Assembly: GCF_000024945.1 (NCBI RefSeq)
Contig: NC_013520.1
Location: 1,450,501-1,514,500, forward strand
Length of the DNA: 64,000 bases
Direction of reading: 5' to 3'
Origin: Veillonella parvula DSM 2008
GTDB taxonomy: Bacteria > Bacillota > Negativicutes > Veillonellales > Veillonellaceae
Shown one piece after another: positions 35,932-45,728 of this stretch. The translations under genes and the position numbers were made by a program. The notes beneath the pieces were generated by a model, which was not told where the DNA came from, searched no databases, and saw only the letters and a list, made by a program, of their open reading frames with translations. Each line of letters starts with the position of its first letter. Positions within the stretch are counted from its first letter, which is position 1.

Positions 35932-36918
35932 ATGATTAATACAACTAACATCTTTGATTATGAAGACGTGCAATTGATTCCTAACAAATGTATTGTCTCC
36001 AGTCGTAGCGAATGTGATACACATATAAAATTAGGTAAACGCACATTCCGCTTGCCAGTAGTACCTGCTAATATGCAAACTATTATCGACGAAGAGTTGG
36101 CTGAAAAATTAGCTCGTGAAGGGTATTTCTATATCATGCATCGTTTCCAACCAGAACGTCGTATGGACTTTGTAAAACGTATGCACGACCTTAACTTATA
36201 TTCTTCTATTTCTATCGGCGTAAAAGCTGAAGAATTTGCTTTAGTTGATGAATTCAAGAAAGAAAACTTAACCCCAGAATATATCACTATTGATATTGCA
36301 CATGGTCATTCCAATGCAGTCATCGAAATGATTCAATACATTAAAAAGAACTTGCCTGAGACTTTCATTATCGCTGGTAATGTTGGTACTCCAGAAGCAG
36401 TTCGTGAACTAGAAAACGCTGGTGCTGATGCGACTAAAGTAGGCATCGGTCCTGGTAAGGTATGTATCACTAAGTTAAAAACTGGCTTCGGTACTGGTGG
36501 CTGGCAATTAGCTGCTGTTCGCTGGTGCGCAAAAGCAGCTACTAAACCTATCATCGCTGACGGCGGTATTCGTGACCATGGCGACATCGCAAAATCCATT
36601 CGCTTTGGTGCTACCATGGTTATGATTGGCTCCCTATTTGCTGGTCATGAAGAATCTCCAGGGGAAGAAAAAATCGTTGACGGTAAAGCTGTAAAAGAAT
36701 ACTTTGGTTCTGCTTCTGAGTTCCAAAAAGGGGAACGCAAAAACGTAGAAGGCAAAAAGATTTTCATCGATTCCAAAGGTTCTATCTTCGATACATTAAC
36801 TGAAATGGAACAAGATTTACAATCCGCTATTTCTTACGCTGGCGGTACGACTCTACAAGCCATTCGCAAAGTAGACTATGTACTTGTTAAAAACTCCATC
36901 TTCAATGGCGATCGCTAA
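35932..36918 (+). CDS. guaC: GMP reductase (GuaC type 2)
   Basis: 328-residue NADPH-dependent TIM barrel enzyme converting GMP to IMP and ammonia. The catalytic Cys loop is [20 protein letters not shown], and the phosphate site [17 protein letters not shown] follows. Length and loop fit the Bacillus/Gram-positive GuaC2 group and not IMP dehydrogenase (no CBS domains). AAGGAG lies 11 bases before the ATG at 35932. It is the longest plus-strand gene here, with its own promoter and terminator. A PurBox-like site suggests purine control. Confidence 0.93.
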   Translation: MINTTNIFDYEDVQLIPNKCIVSSRSECDTHIKLGKRTFRLPVVPANMQTIIDEELAEKLAREGYFYIMHRFQPERRMDFVKRMHDLNLYSSISIGVKAEEFALVDEFKKENLTPEYITIDIAHGHSNAVIEMIQYIKKNLPETFIIAGNVGTPEAVRELENAGADATKVGIGPGKVCITKLKTGFGTGGWQLAAVRWCAKAATKPIIADGGIRDHGDIAKSIRFGATMVMIGSLFAGHEESPGEEKIVDGKAVKEYFGSASEFQKGERKNVEGKKIFIDSKGSIFDTLTEMEQDLQSAISYAGGTTLQAIRKVDYVLVKNSIFNGDR

Positions 36919-36944
36919 TCTAATCAATATATAATGATAGTTCT

Positions 36945-36976
36945 AAAAGCCACAGGTTCTAGACCTGTGGCTTTTT
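36945..36976 (+). terminator. Terminator of guaC
   Basis: AAAAGCCACAGGT and ACCTGTGGCTTTT form a 13-bp stem with a 5-base loop; TTTTT ends it on the plus strand. Confidence 0.92.
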
Positions 36977-37006
36977 AATGCGTGAAATACATAAAATATA
37001 AAAATA

Positions 37007-37045
37007 TGAAAAAGGAGCTACGATACGAGAATCGTAGCTCCTTAA
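37007..37045 (-). terminator. Terminator of the MFS gene
   Basis: AAGGAGCTACGAT and ATCGTAGCTCCTT pair over 13 bp around a short loop; TTTTTC follows on the minus strand. Confidence 0.9.
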
Positions 37046-37055
37046 TTATAGGCTA

Positions 37056-38249
37056 TTAAATTTGTTCTTCACTAAGTCCACAGTCTTTACTCATTAAATG
37101 GTATGCGTATTTACCAATACCTGCACTTACAACAAGCAATGTAGTCAATACGATAAATGCTACTGTAAGACTTGTACCGTGCGCAATGAAACCAATTAAG
37201 GCAGGTCCCATCAAAATACCCATATAACCGAGCATTGTGGATGTTGCGACCGCTTGTGTCATAGGAATGACATTTTGTTCCCCCATTGCAGAGAATAGGT
37301 TTGGTACTATCATAGCTAATGAAATACCCAATAATAAGTAAGTATACATGGATGCATGACCTGGCAAGAACACGATAAGCCCCATCGCAATAGAGCCAAA
37401 TAAGTAGCCACCAACAACAACTTGCTTTGATGTTAAGTGTTTACCTAATCTATTACCAAGCAAACGGCCTATACACATAGTACCATTAAAGAGCATTACA
37501 CCCATGACAGCCTCTTCGATAACAATCCCTTTATCTTCAAATAAATATAATGCACTCCAATCCCCTACAGCACCTTCTACCAAGTAAGAAACAAAGGACA
37601 ATAAACCAAAAATAAGAGCGATTGGATGAAAGGACAATGGGCTTTTAGATTTTTTAGTAACCTTTGCATTTGGATCACTACCAAAGGTCAACATAAATTG
37701 GCTAACTACAACCATCGCAATAAATAGTACGATGAGAAGTCCCCAAATACTTTGATTAACAGGCAGCGATAAGATTTTTAAAAGCACGAGCAAAACACCG
37801 GCACCAGCAAAACCACCTAAGCTCCAGCCACCGTGATAGGCGCCCATTAAATGTTTTTTGCTCACCTTTTCTGTTAGGATAGCTTGTAAATTAGCAGAAG
37901 CACCACTAAGGCCTACACCAATACCAAAAAAGAACAGGGCTACTGTTGTTGTAGCAATAGTAGGACACATAGTAACGATGGCAAGAGATACCATACCAAT
38001 AAAGCTAGCTAACAAAACGACTCTCTTACACCCAAAGCTTTCTACAAGCTTACCTGCTATAGCCATGGATAAACAAGAACCTACACCGAGCAACAAAATC
38101 ATGGAACCTAATACATCTTCACCAATACTAAGCTTTGCTTTTAAATATGGCACAAAACCAGCCCATAAAGCTGTGTACATGCCGGGGATAAAAAATGCCC
38201 CAAAAGCACCACGAATATTTGCTGTTGAAATAGAAACTTGATTGTTCAT
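37056..38249 (-). CDS. MFS transporter
   Basis: 397-residue inner-membrane carrier with 12 predicted helices. The loop 2-3 motif is GKLVESFGCKRVVLLAS, a relaxed form of GxxxDRxGRR. The overall pattern resembles YbjJ/FucP-like MFS members; substrate is not readable. AAAGGA stands 4 bases before the ATG at 38249. Earlier in-frame codons (to 38306) add a basic tail without a ribosome site. Stands alone, with terminators at both sides. Confidence 0.85.
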   Translation of the reverse strand: MNNQVSISTANIRGAFGAFFIPGMYTALWAGFVPYLKAKLSIGEDVLGSMILLLGVGSCLSMAIAGKLVESFGCKRVVLLASFIGMVSLAIVTMCPTIATTTVALFFFGIGVGLSGASANLQAILTEKVSKKHLMGAYHGGWSLGGFAGAGVLLVLLKILSLPVNQSIWGLLIVLFIAMVVVSQFMLTFGSDPNAKVTKKSKSPLSFHPIALIFGLLSFVSYLVEGAVGDWSALYLFEDKGIVIEEAVMGVMLFNGTMCIGRLLGNRLGKHLTSKQVVVGGYLFGSIAMGLIVFLPGHASMYTYLLLGISLAMIVPNLFSAMGEQNVIPMTQAVATSTMLGYMGILMGPALIGFIAHGTSLTVAFIVLTTLLVVSAGIGKYAYHLMSKDCGLSEEQI

Positions 38250-38370
38250 TACATCCTTTCTGGCTTCTAGAACCGTCCGGCGAAGAAAGGCCCTTTTTAT
38301 CCGCAAAGCACTAAAACTTATACTTTAACAGGAAACCATTTTAATTACATATGATTTAATATTGGAATAT

Positions 38371-38406
38371 AATAAACCCCTTTACGAAAAATGTAAAGGG
38401 GTTTAT
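38371..38406 (-). terminator. Terminator of the M20 hydrolase gene
   Basis: ATAAACCCCTTTAC and GTAAAGGGGTTTAT form a perfect 14-bp stem with a 7-base loop. Confidence 0.85.
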
Positions 38407-38417
38407 CAGATTAAAAT

Positions 38418-39596
38418 TTATTTATTTTCTTGTAACCAAGCAATGGCATATTCCGCATACACCGCTGATGCCGCAGATAGTACGGAGTCATCCATATTAA
38501 ATCTATTATTATGGTGGTCGAAGGTAGCTTCTACTTCAGGGTTTTGAATACCAATAAAAGCAAAGCATCCTGGTTTATCTTGTAAATACCATGCAAAATC
38601 TTCTCCAGGCATTACTTTACGCATCTTAGAAAGCTTGTCTTTACCTAATGTATCCATAACAACACGTTCTGCTAGTTCACTGGATTCAGGATCATTGATA
38701 GTAGGTGGTACTTTTTTTACATATTCTAATGTAGCAGTCGCGCCATAGGCTTCAGCCGTATGTTCTACTACGCGGCGTATGGATTCAACATAATACTCTT
38801 CTTGGCCCGGATCAAAGAATCGAATGGTCCCCCCCATTTTAGCTTCACCAGGGATAACATTCCATTCAGAGCCAGAATGAATATTCCCAATAGTTAGTAC
38901 AAGAGAGTCTAACGCGCTAACATTACGAGACACTACGGTTTGCAAATTCATAACGATGGCACTAGCCACCACGATAGCATCGACCGCTTGGTGTGGCTGT
39001 GCACCATGACCTTGTTTTCCTTTTACGTTAATAGTAATCTGGCTACTCGCAGCCATACGAGGGCCTTCCTCAACAGATACGAGACCGGCAGGCAAATCAA
39101 TCCACACATGACCACCAAAGATAGCGTCCACCTTATCATACCAGTCACCAAACTTGATGAAATCCGGAGCCCCTGCGCCAGTTTCTTCCGCAGGTTGGAA
39201 TGCTAAATACACATCGCCTTCAATACGGTCTTTCATAGACATTAGCATCTTAGCCGCACCTAATAAAATAGCCATATGTCCATCATGACCGCAAGCATGC
39301 ATTTTACCTTCTACATCAGATTTATAGTCCACTGTATTATGTTCATGAACAGGCAGTGCATCGATGTCGGCGCGCAACGCGATAGCCTTTCCATGCTTAG
39401 CACCATGGATGATACCGATCAAGCCGATACCACGCTCTGTATCTACATGAACCTCTACGCCCATCGATCCTAATTCTTTAGCGAGTGTCTTTGTCGTTTC
39501 AAACTCTTCATTGCTGAGCTCTGGATGTTTATGAAAATATCTACGCCAATCTTGAACGTAGCCTTTATATTGCTCTATTAAATCGCGACTATGCAT
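38418..39596 (-). CDS. M20D amidohydrolase (N-acyl-amino acid hydrolase-like)
   Basis: 392-residue cytosolic metal hydrolase of the HipO/aminoacylase group. Key segments are RRYFHKHPELSNEE, LRADIDALPVHE, MHACGHDGHMAILLG (metal Cys/His) and FQPAEETGAGAPD (catalytic Glu pair). Substrate is unknown. AGGAGG lies 5-6 bases before the ATG. It is a paralogue of the enzyme at 44351-45535 but lies outside the arginine operon. Confidence 0.88.
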   Translation of the reverse strand: MHSRDLIEQYKGYVQDWRRYFHKHPELSNEEFETTKTLAKELGSMGVEVHVDTERGIGLIGIIHGAKHGKAIALRADIDALPVHEHNTVDYKSDVEGKMHACGHDGHMAILLGAAKMLMSMKDRIEGDVYLAFQPAEETGAGAPDFIKFGDWYDKVDAIFGGHVWIDLPAGLVSVEEGPRMAASSQITINVKGKQGHGAQPHQAVDAIVVASAIVMNLQTVVSRNVSALDSLVLTIGNIHSGSEWNVIPGEAKMGGTIRFFDPGQEEYYVESIRRVVEHTAEAYGATATLEYVKKVPPTINDPESSELAERVVMDTLGKDKLSKMRKVMPGEDFAWYLQDKPGCFAFIGIQNPEVEATFDHHNNRFNMDDSVLSAASAVYAEYAIAWLQENK

Positions 39597-39705
39597 CGTA
39601 TCGCCTCCTCTAATATCAGTATATCAATTGCATATCAATATGCATCGCTAATATATAACGATTATACAGTCTACGAATTTATAAATACACAACCTACTTG
39701 CACCA

Positions 39706-39727
39706 AGAAAAGCCCCTTATTTAGGGG
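39706..39727 (-). terminator. Second weak hairpin after the 60-residue gene
   Basis: CCCCT and AGGGG pair around 5 bases, with CTTTTCTT after it on the minus strand, behind the stronger terminator at 39744. Confidence 0.45.
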
Positions 39728-39743
39728 AATAACAGGATAAATG

Positions 39744-39779
39744 TAAAAGAAAACGACAGGCAACGCCATGTCGTTTTCT
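39744..39779 (-). terminator. Terminator after the 60-residue membrane protein
   Basis: GAAAACGACA and TGTCGTTTTC form a 10-bp stem with GGC/GCC closing the loop; TTTTAC follows on the minus strand. Confidence 0.8.
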
Positions 39780-39786
39780 TAGTTTC

Positions 39787-39969
39787 TTATCGGTTGCGCA
39801 ATACTGCTTGTACCGCTAAGGATACAATAGCCGTTGCAACTGTCACAGCAGCAGTGATTTTCGCCGTTGTGATAATTTCTTCTTTTGTAGGTTTTGCTTT
39901 TGCAGCAATGTCCAACGTTTTTGCTACCGCCGGAACCAATACTTCATTACGTAAGGATTCTGTATTCAT
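39787..39969 (-). CDS. Small single-span membrane protein
   Basis: 60 residues: a soluble charged half (MNTESLRNEVLVPAVAKTLD) and one hydrophobic helix near residues 36-56, ending in RNR. No family recognised. GGAGGAG is correctly placed before the ATG and a strong terminator follows directly, so the gene looks real. Probably inner-membrane with a cytoplasmic basic tail. Confidence 0.7.
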   Translation of the reverse strand: MNTESLRNEVLVPAVAKTLDIAAKAKPTKEEIITTAKITAAVTVATAIVSLAVQAVLRNR

Positions 39970-40106
39970 ATTTACTCCTCCAATATAGACTGTTTCTTCT
40001 AGGGTAACACGAATACGGACTAAAGTCTATATAATCATCGGTTTATTTCCATAGTTCAATGTTACATAACTATAGTAAACAATATTTATGAAAGCTAGAC
40101 GAATTC

Positions 40107-41294
40107 TTATTTTGCAGCTAATTCTTCAATCACTTCAGCCAAAATACGTATCGCCTTTTCTAATTGTTCTTGTGGAATATTAAGGGCTGGTAAAAGTCGT
40201 ACCTTATTTTTAGCAGATAAGCATACTACGCCCTTTTCTAAACATTTTGCAATGACAACTTTTGCATCTACTGTAGTCTCAATACCGAGCATGAGCCCCA
40301 TACCACTAACACCAATGACACCTGGTTTACCAGTTAAGGTAGATTTTACGTATTCCCCTTTTACTTTTACAGAATCGAGAAATTCAGGAGTTAACCGGCT
40401 AATAATAGTATTCCCTGCAGCCGCGCAGATTGGATTTCCCCCAAAGGTAGTAGCGTGGGCACCAGCATTTAAAACGTACTGCATCTTTTCATTGAACAAA
40501 GTAGCCCCCATTGGTAGACCTCCCGCCAAGCCTTTTGCAGTAGATACCACATCTGGTTCGATGCCAAATTGTTGGTATGCATATAGACTACCAGTCCGAC
40601 CATTACCAGTTTGTACCTCATCGATAAGTACCAGTTGATCATGTTCATGAGCATATTTTGTTACCGCTTGGACAAACTCCTTATCTAATGGCATAACACC
40701 ACCTTCACCTTGGATAGGTTCCATCATGATGGCACAAACAGCTGGATTAGCAAGGACTTTCAAAGCCGCATCAATATCATTGGCTGGGGTATGAATAAAG
40801 CCTTCCGTAAATGGGAAGAAATGTTGATGGAATACATCTTGTCCTGTCGCAGACAAGGTGGTAATAGTACGACCGTGGAAACTATTGACCAAGGTAACAA
40901 CTACATGACGACCTTCGCCGTATTTATCATGGCTATATTTACGCGCTGCCTTAATCGCACATTCGTTAGACTCCGCACCAGAGTTAGAGAAAAACACCTT
41001 TTTCATCCCCGTTTTCACACAGAGCTGTTTCGCTAGCTCAATTTGTGGCAAGGAATAGTATAAATTAGAAATATGATTCAACGCATGAGACTGCTTAGTA
41101 ACAGCATCAGTCCACTCATCATCATCAACGCCAAAAGCGGTTACGCCAATACCAGAACCAAGGTCAATGTACTCTTTACCATCTACGTCCCACAAGAGAG
41201 AACCTTTTCCTTTTTCAAAGCATACGTTGAACCGACCATACGTATTGACTATATATTCTTTATCTTGTTGTTCAAAATCGATTGCATTACTCAT
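40107..41294 (-). CDS. argD: Acetylornithine aminotransferase
   Basis: 395-residue class III PLP aminotransferase, converting N-acetylglutamate semialdehyde to N-acetylornithine. Signatures are VFFSNSGAESNECAIKAARK, LVLIDEVQTGNGRTG and the PLP lysine in STAKGLAGGLPMGA. GGAGG lies 5 bases before the ATG at 41294; the ATG at 41318 is not supported. Last gene of the arginine operon. No clear terminator was found after it in the 137 bases to the next gene. Confidence 0.95.
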   Translation of the reverse strand: MSNAIDFEQQDKEYIVNTYGRFNVCFEKGKGSLLWDVDGKEYIDLGSGIGVTAFGVDDDEWTDAVTKQSHALNHISNLYYSLPQIELAKQLCVKTGMKKVFFSNSGAESNECAIKAARKYSHDKYGEGRHVVVTLVNSFHGRTITTLSATGQDVFHQHFFPFTEGFIHTPANDIDAALKVLANPAVCAIMMEPIQGEGGVMPLDKEFVQAVTKYAHEHDQLVLIDEVQTGNGRTGSLYAYQQFGIEPDVVSTAKGLAGGLPMGATLFNEKMQYVLNAGAHATTFGGNPICAAAGNTIISRLTPEFLDSVKVKGEYVKSTLTGKPGVIGVSGMGLMLGIETTVDAKVVIAKCLEKGVVCLSAKNKVRLLPALNIPQEQLEKAIRILAEVIEELAAK

Positions 41295-41379
41295 TATATC
41301 CTCCAAATGTACGGTCATGCCGTCGTCTATCTATGTAAAAGATACCCAATAAATGATTACCAGTATTATGTTTACTATA

Positions 41380-42237
41380 TTAAGCAACAAACATTGTGCC
41401 AAGGCCTTCATCGGTTAATAACTCGATAAGAATGGCATGTGGAATTTCACCATTGATGATAAATACCTTTTGTGCCCCAGCTTCTATGGCCTCTAAGCAG
41501 CAATCTACCTTTGGAATCATACCGCCTACAATGACACCATCCGCTTTTAACTGAGCGGCCTCGGCCATCGTAATTTTAGAAATTAAAGAATCTGGATCAT
41601 GCACCTCTCGCAGTACACCATCAATATTGGTCATAGCCACCATGGTTTCCGCCTTGAGGGCACCTGCAATTTTCGCGGCTACGGTATCCGCATTAATATT
41701 ATATGTCTTGCCATCGGCTCCCATGCCGATAGAAGAAATAACCGGAATATAGCCACGGCTAATTACGTCATGGATAATACTCGTATCAATGGTATCAATA
41801 TAACCTACATAACCAAGTTCTTCGTTTTGTTTATGAACTTGAATCATGTTGCCATCTACGCCACAAAGGCCAACAGCTTTGCCACCAATATCCGTTAGAT
41901 CCGCCACGAGCCCTTTATTCACCTTGCCGGCTAGCACCATTTGTACAACATCCATCGTTGCTTCATCGGTAACACGTAATCCATTAGCAAAATGTGATTC
42001 AATTTGCATCGCCTCTAAGGTGCTATTAATAGCTGGACCACCACCATGAACGAGCACAACTTTTACCCCCACTAATTGAAGTAATAGTAAATCCTTCATG
42101 ACAGATTTCTTTAACTCTTCATCCACCATGGCATTGCCGCCGTATTTAACGACAACGTACTGATCTGTGTATTGTTTTATATATGGAACGGCCGCCGTTA
42201 AGATATGCGCCCGCATTGCATTTGTTACATTCTTCAT
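41380..42237 (-). CDS. argB: Acetylglutamate kinase
   Basis: 285-residue amino-acid kinase. The nucleotide loop VVVKYGGNAMVDEE and LVHGGGPAINSTLEAM are characteristic, and an Arg-sensing N-terminal helix (NAMRAHILTAAVPYIKQY) is present as in arginine-inhibited enzymes. It phosphorylates N-acetylglutamate in the second step of arginine synthesis. It starts 10 bases after argC. Confidence 0.95.
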   Translation of the reverse strand: MKNVTNAMRAHILTAAVPYIKQYTDQYVVVKYGGNAMVDEELKKSVMKDLLLLQLVGVKVVLVHGGGPAINSTLEAMQIESHFANGLRVTDEATMDVVQMVLAGKVNKGLVADLTDIGGKAVGLCGVDGNMIQVHKQNEELGYVGYIDTIDTSIIHDVISRGYIPVISSIGMGADGKTYNINADTVAAKIAGALKAETMVAMTNIDGVLREVHDPDSLISKITMAEAAQLKADGVIVGGMIPKVDCCLEAIEAGAQKVFIINGEIPHAILIELLTDEGLGTMFVA

Positions 42238-42247
42238 AGATTCCTCT

Positions 42248-43198
42248 CTAACCTAATACTAAACCAGTATCCTCTGGTAAACCCAATGCAATATTCATAC
42301 ATTGAACGGCGGCACCCGATGCACCTTTACCTAAATTATCGAAAATGGCGTGAACCATGATGCGTTCATCGTTACCAGTGACATAGATTTTCATACTGTC
42401 CGTATTGCTCAATTGATTAGCGTTTAACATACCGCTATTGCTATTTTCAGTAAATGGTGCAACTGTAACGATTGTACTATCTTTGTAAAAGTATTCTAAC
42501 GTTTGTTGTACCTTATCAATACAAACAGGTTTATGACATAAACGACTATGAATACCTACGGTAACCTCCATCCCAGAGTAGTAGTCATCAACGATTGGCA
42601 TAAAAATTGGCGCTTCAATAATGCCACATACATGTTGTACTTCAGGTAAATGTTTATGTTCTTGACCAAGCCCATATTGACGAGGAGCATAAAGGAAATA
42701 GTCTTTTGGATTGCTTTCATATTGGCCAATCATCTTTTTACCACCACCGCTATAGCCTGTTAAGGATGTAATGGTGAAAGGATAATCCACTGGCACGAGC
42801 CCTGCTTTTACAAGAGGCGCTATACAAGCAATCATACCGCTCGCATGACAGCCAGGATTTGCAATATGTTTTTTAGTTGCAATAGCTGTTTTGTAGCTTT
42901 CACCAAGTTCTGGGAACCCATATGCCCAACCAGCTGTAGTTCTAAACGCTGTAGAAGTATCAATAACCTTACATGGAAAATCACCAATAGCGGCCATAAT
43001 TTCCTTAGATGCCACATCAGGTAAACATAGAAATACAAGATCCGCTTTTTTTGCAACCACTTTAATGGCCTCTACATTTTTGCGATCCTCATCAGCAGTC
43101 GCTAAAAGTTCTATATCTTTTCGATCGGATAATCGTTCATGAATTCTAAGACCAGTTGTGCCTTCATGACCAACAATAAATACTCTATGGGGTGTCAT
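42248..43198 (-). CDS. argC: N-acetyl-gamma-glutamyl-phosphate reductase
   Basis: 316-residue NADPH enzyme of the shorter ArgC class. The N-terminal Rossmann motif reads VFIVGHEGTTGLRIHERL, and the catalytic Cys sits in NPGCHASGM. GFPELGE and the conserved GYSGGGKKMI follow. The GAGG at 6 bases before the ATG at 43198 fixes the start rather than 43210. Third gene of the arginine operon. Confidence 0.94.
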   Translation of the reverse strand: MTPHRVFIVGHEGTTGLRIHERLSDRKDIELLATADEDRKNVEAIKVVAKKADLVFLCLPDVASKEIMAAIGDFPCKVIDTSTAFRTTAGWAYGFPELGESYKTAIATKKHIANPGCHASGMIACIAPLVKAGLVPVDYPFTITSLTGYSGGGKKMIGQYESNPKDYFLYAPRQYGLGQEHKHLPEVQHVCGIIEAPIFMPIVDDYYSGMEVTVGIHSRLCHKPVCIDKVQQTLEYFYKDSTIVTVAPFTENSNSGMLNANQLSNTDSMKIYVTGNDERIMVHAIFDNLGKGASGAAVQCMNIALGLPEDTGLVLG

Positions 43199-43233
43199 AA
43201 TAAACCTCACTTCTCACCTATTGGTGACTCACA

Positions 43234-43268
43234 CCTATTTATATAGCCCTTTATCCAATATAAATAGG
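43234..43268. repeat. Perfect 11-bp inverted repeat between argF and argC
   Basis: CCTATTTATAT (43234-43244) and ATATAAATAGG (43258-43268), 13 bases apart; a smaller TCACC/GGTGA hairpin is at 43214-43227. No U-tract. Could be an mRNA processing hairpin or an internal operator. Confidence 0.5.
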
Positions 43269-43308
43269 AAACAAACTATACAATTCATCACCATTTAGGA
43301 GGATGAAT

Positions 43309-44319
43309 TTATTTCAATGGATAATCTCCAAAGGTAGCAACCATAACTGCCTTAATCGTGTGGAGACGATTTTCTGCTTCTTGGAACGCTAAAGAGTTTG
43401 GACCTTCGAATACCTCTTCGGTCACCTCAATGCCATTCATGCCAAACCGTTCATAAATATCTTTACCTACTTGTGTTTCTGTGTTGTGGAACGCTGGCAA
43501 ACAGTGGCAGAACTTCGTGTTCGGATTGCCAGTTAATGCCATCATTTCTCCATTTACTTGGAATGGTTTAAAGGTATTGATACGTTCCTCCCACATATCG
43601 TAAGTATCACCCATCGTTACCCACACACCAGTGTAAATAACATCTAAGCCTTTAATGCCTTCAGCTACATCATCTGTACAAGTAATAGTAGCACCCGTTT
43701 CTTTAGCCACTTTTAAGCACTCTTCGTAAAATGGACCAGCTGGCCAGTATTGTTTAGGACCAATCAGTCTGAAATCCATCCCCATTTTAACGGCACCACT
43801 CATCAAGGCATTGCACATATTTGATTGACCGTGTCCAACATAAGCAAAGGAAATTTTATTCAACGGTTTATCGATATTTTCTTGTATGGTTAAGAAATTT
43901 GCTAATGTTTGTGTAGGATGATCCATATCAGTAAGCCCATTCCAAACTGGCACACCAGAGTATTCCGCCAATGTATCTACGTCCTCTTGGTCGAAGCCTC
44001 TAAACTCGATAGCATCATACATGGAACCAAGGACACGAGCCGTATCCTTTAAGGATTCTTTCTTATTCATTTGAGAACCTGTAGGGCCAAGATATGTTGT
44101 AAAAGCACCTTGGTCCGCAGCCCCTACTTCAAAAGCGCAACGTGTCCGTGTTGAGTCTTTTTCAAAAATTAATGCAAAGTTTTTACCTACTAATGTTTTG
44201 ATTTCTTTGCCCGCTTTTTTATCGGCTTTTAATTTTGCTGCTAAGTCCAAGAAGTATTTAATTTCGTCCGGTGTGTATTGAAGCATTGTTTTAAATGATG
44301 TATGTTGTAAACTTTTCAT
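43309..44319 (-). CDS. argF: Ornithine carbamoyltransferase
   Basis: 336-residue enzyme making citrulline from ornithine and carbamoyl phosphate. The carbamoyl-phosphate loop [14 protein letters not shown] and the ornithine-loop HCLPAFHN are both present, and [14 protein letters not shown] completes the active site. AGAGG lies 5 bases before the ATG. Its company with argC, argB and argD indicates a biosynthetic ArgF, distinct from YgeW at 2.9-4.1 kb. Confidence 0.96.
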   Translation of the reverse strand: MKSLQHTSFKTMLQYTPDEIKYFLDLAAKLKADKKAGKEIKTLVGKNFALIFEKDSTRTRCAFEVGAADQGAFTTYLGPTGSQMNKKESLKDTARVLGSMYDAIEFRGFDQEDVDTLAEYSGVPVWNGLTDMDHPTQTLANFLTIQENIDKPLNKISFAYVGHGQSNMCNALMSGAVKMGMDFRLIGPKQYWPAGPFYEECLKVAKETGATITCTDDVAEGIKGLDVIYTGVWVTMGDTYDMWEERINTFKPFQVNGEMMALTGNPNTKFCHCLPAFHNTETQVGKDIYERFGMNGIEVTEEVFEGPNSLAFQEAENRLHTIKAVMVATFGDYPLK

Positions 44320-44350
44320 GATAACCTCTTATTTCAAACTACTTATTTAA

Positions 44351-45535
44351 CTACTTTTCTTGTAAAAATTCGGCGGCAATAGCAGCCATCATTGTGATAC
44401 CTGGTTCAAGGATACTTTCATCGATGGTGAAAGCCTCATTATGTAAGGCCGGATTGCCTTCAAACCCAGTACCTAACCAAAGAAAAGCACCTTTTATTTT
44501 ATGAAGATATGCGGAGAAGTCCTCTGCTGCCATAGACGGAAATTCAGGATAGACCACAGCTTCTTTACCAAGATATTTCTCTACAATAGATGTGGCATAA
44601 TCGATGGCCTCTGGATTGTTGATGGTAGCACCATGGCCACGCTTATAATCCAAAGTGCTTTCCGTTTTAAACATCACATCGAGAGCCTGTAAGCTTTCAC
44701 CCAAACGTCGCTCAATATAATCACGTTTCTCTGGTTCATAGGTACGACAAGTACCTTCAAGATACACATCACCACAGCCCACATTGTATCGATCACCACC
44801 ATTAATCACTCCAATTGTGCACACGAGATTTTCCATGGGATTCGTTTCGCGAGCCACCATGGATTCCACATTTACAATCCAGTTTGCGGCTGCTACAATT
44901 GCGTCTACCCCATTATGAGGTTCTGCACCATGAGTAGCTTTCCCTTTAATGTGTACGAGGAAGTGATCGGATGCAGCCATGAGATTACCTTTTTTAAGAC
45001 CTACAGTTCCCACTGGCAATTGAGGCCACACATGAAGTCCATATATCTCATCCACATCGTCGAGGATGCCACTATCGACAATACCTTGAGCCCCTGGGAA
45101 TAAAGCTTCTTCTTCGGAAGGTTGGAATACGAGTTTCACGGTCCCATGTAATTGATTTTTAATAGATTGTAGAATCGCCGCTGCACCAAGTAAAATTGCC
45201 ATGTGGCTATCATGACCACAGGCATGCATAACACCTTCATTTTGTGAAGCAAAGGGCACGCCTGTTATTTCATGTATGGGTAACGCATCCATATCGGCAC
45301 GCAATGCAATAACAGGGCCTGTATGAGCACCTTCTATCTTACCGATAACAGCATAATCAGAAATATCGTTTACAAAGGGAATTCCTAGTTCACCAAGCAC
45401 CTTTTGAATAAATAAAGATGTATGTTTCTCTTCACCAGATAACTCTGGATGGCTATGAATATGTCGGCGCCATTCCACAACTTGTTCTTTATATTGGGAG
45501 GCATAAGTTTTTATTAAATCTTGTAATGCATTCAT
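44351..45535 (-). CDS. M20D amidohydrolase, first gene of the arginine operon
   Basis: 394-residue HipO-like metal hydrolase. The sequence holds RRHIHSHPELSGEE, LRADMDALPIHE, MHACGHDSHMAILLG and FQPSEEEALFPGAQ. As promoter-proximal gene of an operon that lacks argJ and argE, it may deacetylate N-acetylornithine, though by family it could be an N-acyl-amino acid or acetyl-diaminopimelate hydrolase. AAAGGAG stands about 10 bases before the ATG at 45535; the 45556 codon is not supported. Confidence 0.85.
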   Translation of the reverse strand: MNALQDLIKTYASQYKEQVVEWRRHIHSHPELSGEEKHTSLFIQKVLGELGIPFVNDISDYAVIGKIEGAHTGPVIALRADMDALPIHEITGVPFASQNEGVMHACGHDSHMAILLGAAAILQSIKNQLHGTVKLVFQPSEEEALFPGAQGIVDSGILDDVDEIYGLHVWPQLPVGTVGLKKGNLMAASDHFLVHIKGKATHGAEPHNGVDAIVAAANWIVNVESMVARETNPMENLVCTIGVINGGDRYNVGCGDVYLEGTCRTYEPEKRDYIERRLGESLQALDVMFKTESTLDYKRGHGATINNPEAIDYATSIVEKYLGKEAVVYPEFPSMAAEDFSAYLHKIKGAFLWLGTGFEGNPALHNEAFTIDESILEPGITMMAAIAAEFLQEK

Positions 45536-45558
45536 TACTCTATCTCCTTTATACACTG

Positions 45559-45577
45559 TATGTATATTTTATACATA
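45559..45577. promoter_or_regulatory. ArgR-type palindrome, proximal
   Basis: TATGTATA-TTT-TATACATA is a perfect 19-base palindrome in the arginine operon leader. Size and AT content fit an ARG box. Confidence 0.5.
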
Positions 45578-45581
45578 TTTT

Positions 45582-45604
45582 GTGTATTTTTATAATCTAT
45601 ACAC
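45582..45604. promoter_or_regulatory. ArgR-type palindrome at the start site
   Basis: GTGTAT and ATACAC flank 11 bases, spanning the predicted transcription start near 45600. Centre to centre it is 25 bases from the proximal palindrome, so a tandem operator is likely. Confidence 0.45.
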
Positions 45605-45606
45605 GT

Positions 45607-45635
45607 ATTATAATACTACCTACCATAATTAGCAA
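45607..45635 (-). promoter_or_regulatory. Promoter of the arginine operon
   Basis: On the minus strand TTGCTA (45635-45630), 17 bases, then a perfect TATAAT (45612-45607). Confidence 0.7.
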
Positions 45636-45728
45636 GTATTTATACAAATTCACTGTATTTTTATTTGTTATATTGTAAATCAATTTTACTCATAGATTCT
45701 TGCTACCTTTGATTAGAGAAAAATAGAC

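Noticed and set aside
36333-36617. Long antisense reading frame within guaC
   Set aside because: It mirrors codon usage of guaC and has no ribosome site.
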